Shown in pieces: positions 1 to 4,836 of a DNA stretch of 5,789 nt. Source of the DNA: Solirubrobacteraceae bacterium (GTDB lineage Bacteria; Actinomycetota; Thermoleophilia; Solirubrobacterales; Solirubrobacteraceae); contig JALOLQ010000280.1 of the NCBI GenBank assembly GCA_025455895.1, positions 1 to 5,789 of the forward strand, read 5' to 3'. The position numbers and the translations under genes are program-made. Within the stretch, counting starts at the first letter, position 1. Each line of letters starts with the position of its first letter. The notes beneath the pieces are model-generated. The model searched no databases. It was not told the DNA's origin and saw only the letters and a list, made by a program, of their open reading frames with translations.

Positions 1-1005
1 ACCGACATCTTCGAGTACTGCCACCAGAACATCCCGAAGTGGAACACGATCTCGATCTCGGGCTACCACTTCCGCGAGAAGGGCTGCTCGGCGGTGCAGG
101 AGGTCGCGTTCACGCTCTCGAGCGGCATCGCCTACGTCTCCGCGGCGGTCGAGCGCGGGCTCGACGTGGACGAGTTCGCCCCGCGCCTGGCGTTCTTCTT
201 CAACGGCCACAACAACGTCTTCCAGGAGGTCGCGAAGTTCCGCGCGGCCCGGCGGATGTGGGCGACGATCATGAAGGAGCGCTTCGGGGCGCAGAACCCG
301 AAGTCGATGATGCTGCGCTTCCACACGCAGACCGGCGGGGTGACGCTCACCGCCCAGCAGCCGGAGAACAACATCGTGCGCGTCGCGCTCCAGGGCTTCG
401 CCGCGGTCTGCGGCGGCACCCAGTCGCTGCACACGAACGGCTTCGACGAGGCGCTCGCGCTGCCCACCGAGCGCGCCGCGAAGATCGCGCTGCGCACCCA
501 GCAGATCATCGGCGCGGAGTCCGGCGCGATCGACACGGTCGACCCGTTCGCGGGCTCGTACTTCGTCGAGGCGCTGACCGACGAGATCGAGCAGCGGGCG
601 AGCGAGCTGATCGCGAAGGTCGACGAGCTCGGCGGCTCGACGAGCGCGATCGAGTTCATCACCGGCGAGATCGACGAGTCGGCCTGGGGCTACCAGGAGC
701 GCTACCGGATCGGCCAGGACGTCGTGATCGGCGTGAACGAGTACGTCGAGGAGGAGCTCGAGGTGCCGGACCTCCTGCGTGTGGACCCCGAGTCCGAGCG
801 CGAGCAGGTCGAGCGGCTCGCGGCGTTCAAGGCCGCACGCGACGGCGCGCTCGTGGAGGCGCGGCTCGAGGAGCTGCGCGAGGCGGCGCGCGGGACGGAC
901 AACCTCGTGCCCTTCATCCGCCGGGCGCTGAAGGACCGCGCCTCGATGGGCGAGGTCTGCGGCGCGATGAAGGACGTCTTCGGGAAGTACGCGCCGACGT
1001 TCTGA
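1..1005 (+). CDS. Acyl-CoA mutase large subunit, methylmalonyl-CoA mutase type (5' truncated)
   Basis: Open from base 1 to TGA at 1003-1005; 334 residues of the C-terminal part of the mutase catalytic barrel are visible, so the start lies outside the window. The family uses adenosylcobalamin to rearrange acyl-CoA carbon skeletons, most often (R)-methylmalonyl-CoA to succinyl-CoA. Family landmarks seen (partial numbering): NTISISGYH at 15-23, matching Asn236/His244 of the Propionibacterium enzyme; FAPRL at 58-62 (its Arg283); RFHTQTGG at 106-113 (its His328/Gln330); GGTQSLHTN at 138-146 (its Gln361). The protein ends in KYAPTF with no cobalamin-binding domain, so it is the split type with a separate small B12 subunit, not seen here. 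The residues that separate methylmalonyl- from isobutyryl-CoA mutase (Tyr89/Arg207 equivalents) lie upstream, so exact substrate is inferred. The carboxylase subunit at 4837 supports methylmalonyl-CoA. Confidence 0.93.
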   Translation, partial: TDIFEYCHQNIPKWNTISISGYHFREKGCSAVQEVAFTLSSGIAYVSAAVERGLDVDEFAPRLAFFFNGHNNVFQEVAKFRAARRMWATIMKERFGAQNPKSMMLRFHTQTGGVTLTAQQPENNIVRVALQGFAAVCGGTQSLHTNGFDEALALPTERAAKIALRTQQIIGAESGAIDTVDPFAGSYFVEALTDEIEQRASELIAKVDELGGSTSAIEFITGEIDESAWGYQERYRIGQDVVIGVNEYVEEELEVPDLLRVDPESEREQVERLAAFKAARDGALVEARLEELREAARGTDNLVPFIRRALKDRASMGEVCGAMKDVFGKYAPTF

Positions 1006-1022
1006 CCGTCGGGCCACGCGGG

Positions 1023-1028
1023 TAGCGT
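1023..1028 (+). promoter_or_regulatory. Putative -10 element (TAGCGT) for a leaderless transcript
   Basis: TAGCGT fits the actinobacterial -10 pattern TANNNT and lies 7 nt before the ATG at 1036, which would place the transcription start at or next to the A of the start codon. There is no clear Shine-Dalgarno sequence between the mutase stop and this ATG. A weak -35-like CTGACC at 1002-1007 overlaps the mutase stop codon with a short 15-nt spacer. Inference from motif and position only. Confidence 0.4.
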
Positions 1029-1035
1029 CCGCGCC

Positions 1036-1512
1036 ATGCTCGCCACGATCCTCTTCTACGACGTCGTCGTCTGGATCCACGTCGCCGCGGTCGTCCTCGC
1101 CTTCGGGGTGACGTTCTCCTACCCGGTGCTCGTGCCGTGGCTGCGGCGCCACCACCCGCGCGCGATGCCGCTCGCGCACGAGGCCCAGGCACGCGTCGGC
1201 AAGCTCCTGATCACGCCGGCGATGGTCGTCGTGCTCGCGTCCGGGATCTATCTGGCGACCGACCTCGAGGCGTGGGACGAGACGTGGGTCTCGGCCTCGT
1301 TCCTCATCCTCATCGTCCTCTTCGGCCTCGGCGGCGCGTACTTCTCCCGCCGCGAGCCGGCCCTCGCCGCCCAGGCCCGCCGCGACCTCGACGCCGGCGG
1401 CGAGCTCGGCCCCGACTACGAGCGCGGCCTCGTCGGGCTCAGCCGCATGGGCCTGCTCGCGAGCGTCCTGATCCTCGTCGCGCTGTTCCTGATGGTGGTC
1501 AAGCCGTTCTGA
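1036..1512 (+). CDS. DUF2269-type four-helix integral membrane protein
   Basis: A 158-residue protein resembling the DUF2269 family of predicted integral membrane proteins; function unknown. Hydrophobic segments suggest four membrane helices at about residues 7-33, 57-76, 86-104 and 137-155. The first contains WIHVAAVVLAFG with His15 near its start, typical of these small proteins. The loop after helix 1 is basic (WLRRHHPRA) and that between helices 3 and 4 is charged (about 105-132), both likely cytoplasmic. The ATG at 1036 is chosen because it directly begins helix 1 and follows a TANNNT -10 box. The gene starts 30 nt after the mutase stop on the same strand; cotranscription is possible but a separate leaderless start looks as likely. 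It converges on the minus-strand DUF559 gene with 55 nt between stop codons. I see no functional link to the mutase. Confidence 0.83.
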   Translation: MLATILFYDVVVWIHVAAVVLAFGVTFSYPVLVPWLRRHHPRAMPLAHEAQARVGKLLITPAMVVVLASGIYLATDLEAWDETWVSASFLILIVLFGLGGAYFSRREPALAAQARRDLDAGGELGPDYERGLVGLSRMGLLASVLILVALFLMVVKPF

Positions 1513-1522
1513 GGGGTGGGGC

Positions 1523-1580
1523 GGGTTGCGGTTCGGATGAGTTTCTGGTCGCCAAGCGCCCGCTTTCTCATCCGGATCGC
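1523..1580. repeat. Palindromic repeat, copy 1 (left end of the DUF559 unit)
   Basis: CGGATGAG (1534-1541) and CTCATCCG (1567-1574) form a perfect 8-bp inverted repeat, extended outward to 1528/1580 by six more pairs, two of them G-T. A smaller stem (GGTCGC 1547-1552 with GCGCCC 1556-1561, one mismatch) sits in the loop. Read on the plus strand, 1532-1552 matches the reverse complement of 2469-2489 at 20 of 21 bases, and 1567-1578 matches rc 2443-2454 at 11 of 12, with the same 14-nt length between; the intervening loop is diverged. GGGTTGC at 1523-1529 also recurs, inverted, at 2497-2503. The right arm holds the DUF559 stop codon. It lies between convergent genes but has no T-tract, so a standard intrinsic terminator is unlikely. 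Confidence 0.8.
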
Positions 1581-2506
1581 GTGAGAGCGGCGGCGATCGT
1601 GGCGGTCACCTCGGCCGGCTCCTGCGTGACCTGCGTCCACGTGAACCGCAGCACGCGATAGCCGGCGCGGGTCAGGCGGGCGTCCTTGCGCCGGTCGCGC
1701 TCGAACGCGGCGTGCGTGGCGTGGAAGGTGCGGCTGTCGGCCTCCACGACGAGCCGTCCCGCCTCCCAGACCTGATCGCACTCCACCCCCGCCACGAGCA
1801 GGTTCACCGCGGGCCGCGGCAGCGATGAACCCTCGACGAGAGCGAGCAGGCGGTCCTCCAGATCCGATCGGGTCGGCGCTGGGCTCCAGGCGGCGAGAAC
1901 CGTCTTCACGGCGACGGCGCCGGGCCGATCCCGGCTCGACGCCAGCAGCGATGAGACATCGAGCATCTGCATCCGGTCAGCCTGCTCCATCGCCCGTTCG
2001 AGGTGCCGGCGGGACACCAGCGGGGCAAGGTCGGCGAGCGTACGGGAGACCGAGGTCACCGGAATCACCCCGACGTGGCCGATCTCGTCGAGCGCGAGTC
2101 GGCGCGACCGGCGGACGGTGAGGCCGCGTGGCGAGTGCACGCCGGTCCTCGTCGTCGTCAGGTCGACGCCCGCGCCCGGGCGCGGAGCGAGGCCCCACAG
2201 CGCGGCCGAACTGCGCGCCGCGACCCACACGCGCGGACCGCAGGCCAGGACGCCGGCGAGGCACCGGCCCTCGAACCCCACCAGCCCGTGGCCCACCGCG
2301 TAGACGCCGCGGTGCAGCCGATGCAGCCGCCCGGCGGTGATCCAGCGCTTGACCCGGCCTCCGTCGATGCCGATCGCGGCGAGCTGGCGCCGGTGGACAA
2401 CCCCGTGCTGCCGCGCGGCCAGCGCGGCCAAGCGCTGCCCGAGATGCGGATGAGTTTCCGGTCCGCATGCGACCAGGAACTCATCCGAATCGGAAAGCAA
2501 CCCCAC
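1568..2506 (-). CDS. AbiEi-antitoxin-like winged helix plus DUF559 (Vsr-like) nuclease-fold protein
   Basis: 312 residues from GTG at 2506-2504. Residues about 25-72 (AARQHGVVHRRQLAAIGI through HRGVYAVG) look like the N-terminal winged helix of AbiEi-type antitoxins. Residues about 214-310 are a DUF559 domain of the Vsr-like PD-(D/E)XK fold: LEDR at 216-219, Asp244 in ECDQVW, Glu255 and Asp257 in LVVEADS, His262 in TFH, FERDRRKDARL at 268-278, and the final GYRVLRFTW at 282-290. Candidate catalytic acidic residues are intact, so an active nuclease is possible, but the family's biochemical role is not established. GTG 2506 is preferred because GGGAGG lies 9 nt upstream and domain homology starts soon after; an ATG at 2620-2618 would add 38 low-complexity residues and has no good ribosome site. 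Codons 6-21 are formed by palindromic repeat copy 2 and the TGA lies in copy 1. No partner toxin (AbiEii) gene is adjacent. Confidence 0.82.
   Translation of the reverse strand: MGLLSDSDEFLVACGPETHPHLGQRLAALAARQHGVVHRRQLAAIGIDGGRVKRWITAGRLHRLHRGVYAVGHGLVGFEGRCLAGVLACGPRVWVAARSSAALWGLAPRPGAGVDLTTTRTGVHSPRGLTVRRSRRLALDEIGHVGVIPVTSVSRTLADLAPLVSRRHLERAMEQADRMQMLDVSSLLASSRDRPGAVAVKTVLAAWSPAPTRSDLEDRLLALVEGSSLPRPAVNLLVAGVECDQVWEAGRLVVEADSRTFHATHAAFERDRRKDARLTRAGYRVLRFTWTQVTQEPAEVTATIAAALTRSG
2443..2503. repeat. Palindromic repeat, copy 2 (right end, inside the DUF559 5' coding region)
   Basis: Arms 2443-2463 and 2471-2491 pair at 18 of 21 positions around a 7-nt centre containing GCATGC. The core is CGGATGAGTTTCCGGTC against GACCAGGAACTCATCCG. 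On the minus strand it encodes DSDEFLVACGPETHPH, residues 6-21 of the DUF559 protein when started at GTG 2506. In the mRNA it would form a strong hairpin starting about 16 nt after the first base of the start codon, which could affect translation. GCAACCC at 2497-2503 is the inverted counterpart of GGGTTGC at 1523-1529. Confidence 0.85.
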
Positions 2507-2515
2507 GATGCTGAT

Positions 2516-2521
2516 CCTCCC
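2516..2521 (-). promoter_or_regulatory. Ribosome binding site GGGAGG that decides the DUF559 start
   Basis: The minus strand reads GGGAGG, then 9 nt, then GTG at 2506-2504. This is the clearest Shine-Dalgarno match in the window for a gene whose other in-frame start (ATG at 2620-2618) lacks one. Confidence 0.6.
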
Positions 2522-2618
2522 GCCGCCGGCGTCACGGCGCACTGCAACGTCTGTGCCAGGACGGGCGCGTGCTTGCAGGGAAGGACCGGCGGGCGCGGGT
2601 GGCGAAACCGGACGGGTC

Positions 2619-3153
2619 ATGACCGTCCCCGCCCGAGCTGTGGGCGGAGATCAGTGACGCCGCGGCCCTCGCCCGCCGCCTCGAGGCGTTCGGCGAGATC
2701 CGCATCACCCGGCTGGAGCCCGAGACCGCCGTCGCCTGGGAGGGCGACACCGCACGCGGCACGGTGGAGCTCGAGCCCTCCGGGTGGGGCACGAAGGTGA
2801 CCGTCTGCGCGGAGGCGGTCGCGGAGACGGTGGAGGTGCCGGAGCCCGAGCCCGTCGCCGAGCCCGAGCCGCCCGTTGCGCCGGAGGCCGAGCCCGAGCC
2901 CGAGGCCGCCGCGCAGAAGCCCGGCTTCTTCCGGCGCCTCTTCCGGCGCCGCGCCGCGGCGGACGCGCCCGAGCCCGCCGCCGAGCCCGACCCGCCGGCC
3001 GCGCCCGAGGCCGAGAGCGAGCCCGTCGCCCCGCCCGAGGTCGAGCCCGAGATCGTCGCCGCCGCGCCGGCCGCGCCCGACCTCGACGCCACCCTCGCCG
3101 CGATCCTCGACGACCTCGGCTCCGCGCACCACCGGCCGTTCTCGCGCTCCTGA
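2619..3153 (+). CDS. Uncharacterised Pro/Glu/Ala-rich protein with basic FFRRLFRRR patch; head out of frame
   Basis: The reading frame ending at TGA 3151-3153 is open back to a TGA at 2620-2622. From 2635 it reads as good coding sequence (ELWAEISDAAALARR, then EGDTARGTVELEPSGWGTKV), but no ATG or GTG occurs in this frame before GTG 2764. An ATG at 2619 is one frame off and reaches a stop at 2655 unless the frame changes in the C-rich stretch 2626-2635. So either a one-base indel (real or assembly error), a CTG start at 2638, or a short 129-residue form from GTG 2764. I do not recognise the family. Parts in order: a folded-looking N-terminal domain of about 60 residues, perhaps half of an SRPBCC-like domain; an acidic Pro/Glu repeat; a basic aromatic patch KPGFFRRLFRRR; a second copy of the acidic repeat; and a conserved-looking C-terminal helix, LDATLAAILDDLGSAHHRPF. 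The stop is 22 nt from the convergent amidohydrolase stop. Confidence 0.62.
2845..3030 (+). repeat. Internal duplication of a 21-codon acidic PE-rich segment
   Basis: Codons at 2845-2907 (starting PEPVAEPEPPVAPEAEPE) and 2968-3030 (starting PEPAAEPDPPAAPEAESE) align without gaps over 21 residues, with a 20-codon spacer carrying the basic FFRRLFRRR patch. Within the patch, a 10-nt TTCCGGCGCC is itself repeated. The acidic, Pro-rich copies are likely disordered linkers. Confidence 0.7.
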
Positions 3154-3175
3154 GCGCCTCGGGCGCCGCCGGGGC

Positions 3176-4777
3176 TCAGGCCCGGAAGACCACCTCGCCG
3201 TCCACGACCGTCGCGAGCACCGGCACGTCCGGCAGGTCGTCGGCGTCCACCTCCACGGGATCCTCGGCGAGCAGCGTGAGGTCGCCTCGGAACCCCGGGG
3301 CCACCCGCCCCGCCACCGCGCCCTCGCCGGCCGCGAGCGCCGCCTGCGTCGTGTAGCCCTCGAGCGCCTCGAGCGCCGTCAGCGCCTGGCCCGCCGCGAA
3401 CGCGTCCCGCCCGCGCTCCCCGGGCGCGCGCCGAAGCCGCGCCCAGGCCATCCCGTCGCGGGGATCGAACGAGGCGATGATCCAGTCCGAGCCGAGCGCG
3501 AGAACCGCCCCCGCCCGCCGGATGTCCGCGCAGCGGAAGCCGAGCCCGAGCCGCGCCTCGCCGACCGCGCGGCGCCACGCGTCCGGAACCTCGGGCTCGT
3601 CGAGCCCCGCCATGTGCGCCGCCTGCATCGACGCGGCGACGCCCTCGCTCGCGAGCCGCGCGAGCTCCTCGTCGCGCAGCGTCTCGAGGTGCTCGATCCG
3701 GTGCGGCGCGCCGGACGCCGCGCGGCCCGCCCCGCGGTAGGCGTCGAGGGCCGCCCGCACCGCGCGGTCGCCGACGCAGTGCGTCACGCACTGGAAGCCG
3801 TGACCGGCCATCCGCCGCACCGCGGCCTCGTACGACCCCGGCTCCGGCCAGAACGGCCGGAGCCCCCGCCCGTCCACGTCCGGCTCGTGCAGCCACGCCG
3901 TCCCGGACTCGATCACCCCGTCGGCGAAGAACTTCGCCACCCCCGCCGTCCAGCGCCGCCCGCGGCGGTCGCGGTGCGCGGCGAAGCCGTCGAGCACGTC
4001 CACGCTCATCCCGGGCCGCACCCAGAGCGGCATCCGCACCCGCAGCGTGAGCTCCCCGCGCGCCTCGAGCCCGGCCACGAGGTCGAGCAGGTCAGGGTCC
4101 CCGAGCATCGCGTGCCCGCCGGTGAGCCCCGCCGCGTTCATCGCGCGCAGCGTGGCGGCGTAGCGAAGCAGGCGCTCCTCGGCCGCCGGCGGCGGCACCG
4201 CCTCGTCGAGCAGCTCGATCGCCGCCCACTCGCGCAGCAGCCCCGTCGGCCGCCCGCCCGGATCGCAGACGACCTCGGCCGCCTCGGCGAACCGCCGCGG
4301 CCCGTTCACCCCGGCGAGCTCGAGCGCCCGTGACGAGCCGAGCATCGCGTGCAGGTCGAAGAACCGCAGCGCCGCCGGGGCGCCGCCCAGCACGTCGTCG
4401 ATGAGCGCCGACGACGGCGGGGCATCGGCGAACGCGTCGTAGTGCAGCCCGTGTCCGAGCACCCAGCCGCCGGCGCCGACCCGCGAGCGCTCCGCCGCCA
4501 CCGCCGACCGCAGCTCGTCCACGCTGCGCACGCCGCCGAGGTCCACCCCGCGCCGGGCGTCCGTCCCGCGGAACGGGTGGAGATGCGCGTCCACGAGCCC
4601 CGGGACGAGCGCCGCGCCGCGCGCGTCGAGCACCTCGGCGCCCGGGGCCGCCGCCCGGCGGGCCTCCGCGTCCGAGCCGACCACCTCGATCACCCCGTCG
4701 CGCACCGCCACCGCCGACGCGGACGGCCGCTCAGGATCGAGCGTCCGCACGCGCGCACCGACCACCACGAGGTCCAT
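3176..4777 (-). CDS. YtcJ-like metal-dependent amidohydrolase (amidohydrolase family 3)
   Basis: A 533-residue metal-dependent hydrolase. Members act on amide, formamide or imide-type C-N bonds; the substrate here cannot be told. Seen: an N-terminal beta-sandwich start (MDLVVVGARVRTLDP), GLVDAHLHP at 60-68 with the metal-binding HxH (His65, His67), AKFFADGVIESGTAWL at 281-296 with the usual bridging lysine at 282, THCVGDRAV at 332-340 (His333), HRIEHLE at 359-365, LALGSDWIIASFDP at 426-439 with catalytic Asp431, and a C-terminal sandwich ending VVDGEVVFRA. Length and motif order are normal for the family; no signal peptide, so cytoplasmic. ATG 4777-4775 is chosen because homology begins there. 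An ATG at 4819-4817 would add 14 unconserved residues but has GGAG 5 nt upstream, so it is a real alternative. Divergent from the carboxylase subunit gene; no operon partner in the window. Confidence 0.9.
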   Translation of the reverse strand: MDLVVVGARVRTLDPERPSASAVAVRDGVIEVVGSDAEARRAAAPGAEVLDARGAALVPGLVDAHLHPFRGTDARRGVDLGGVRSVDELRSAVAAERSRVGAGGWVLGHGLHYDAFADAPPSSALIDDVLGGAPAALRFFDLHAMLGSSRALELAGVNGPRRFAEAAEVVCDPGGRPTGLLREWAAIELLDEAVPPPAAEERLLRYAATLRAMNAAGLTGGHAMLGDPDLLDLVAGLEARGELTLRVRMPLWVRPGMSVDVLDGFAAHRDRRGRRWTAGVAKFFADGVIESGTAWLHEPDVDGRGLRPFWPEPGSYEAAVRRMAGHGFQCVTHCVGDRAVRAALDAYRGAGRAASGAPHRIEHLETLRDEELARLASEGVAASMQAAHMAGLDEPEVPDAWRRAVGEARLGLGFRCADIRRAGAVLALGSDWIIASFDPRDGMAWARLRRAPGERGRDAFAAGQALTALEALEGYTTQAALAAGEGAVAGRVAPGFRGDLTLLAEDPVEVDADDLPDVPVLATVVDGEVVFRA

Positions 4778-4820
4778 GACCGGCGAGTCAACCAGACCGC
4801 GAGCGCCCGAACCGCTCATC

Positions 4821-4826
4821 TACACT
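4821..4826 (+). promoter_or_regulatory. Putative -10 element (TACACT) for the carboxylase subunit gene
   Basis: TACACT fits TANNNT and lies 10 nt before the ATG at 4837, with no Shine-Dalgarno between. This suggests a leaderless or near-leaderless transcript. No good -35 is seen. The same bases, read on the minus strand, sit just upstream of the alternative amidohydrolase start at 4819. Confidence 0.4.
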
Positions 4827-4836
4827 CCGCCGCCCC

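Larger units (their letters stand above)
1523..2503 (-). mobile_element. Putative repeat-bounded cassette carrying a Vsr-like (DUF559) gene
   Basis: One gene fills the space between two inverted copies of a palindromic repeat. The left copy reads inward on the plus strand and the right copy reads inward on the minus strand, like terminal inverted repeats, with a shared outer heptamer GGGTTGC. The gene's stop codon lies in one copy and its first codons in the other, so coding region and repeats are fitted to each other. The Vsr-like fold is known from stand-alone and intron/intein-associated homing nucleases, which makes mobility plausible. No transposase and no convincing target-site duplication are seen. 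Alternative: two members of a genome-wide palindrome family that flank the gene by chance. Confidence 0.33.

Noticed and set aside
132..662. Long minus-strand open frame inside the mutase gene
   Set aside because: It is antisense to strongly conserved mutase motifs; Ser/Ala-rich composition is typical of GC-rich shadow frames.
1528..1580. Intrinsic terminator between the convergent DUF2269 and DUF559 genes
   Set aside because: The hairpin is well placed, but there is no T-rich tract on either side and its near-copy lies inside coding sequence; better explained as a repeat.
1137..1661. Plus-strand open frame containing SDEFLVA
   Set aside because: Its body is an out-of-frame reading of the DUF2269 gene; the SDEFLVA piece is only the repeat copy read on the plus strand.
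1568..2506. AbiE toxin-antitoxin system
   Set aside because: Only an AbiEi-like winged helix is seen, fused to a DUF559 domain; no AbiEii-type nucleotidyltransferase gene is adjacent.
3154..3175. Terminator hairpin between the PE-rich gene and the amidohydrolase
   Set aside because: The 22 nt are GC-rich with only short pairings and no T-tract; ordinary composition explains them.
2532..3896. 454-codon minus-strand open frame
   Set aside because: It is Arg/Gly/Ser/Ala low-complexity, covers the PE-rich gene in antisense and runs through the amidohydrolase in another frame; it has no recognisable domain.
2876..4333. 485-codon plus-strand open frame
   Set aside because: It is Arg/Pro-rich and antisense to the amidohydrolase, whose catalytic motifs are all intact.
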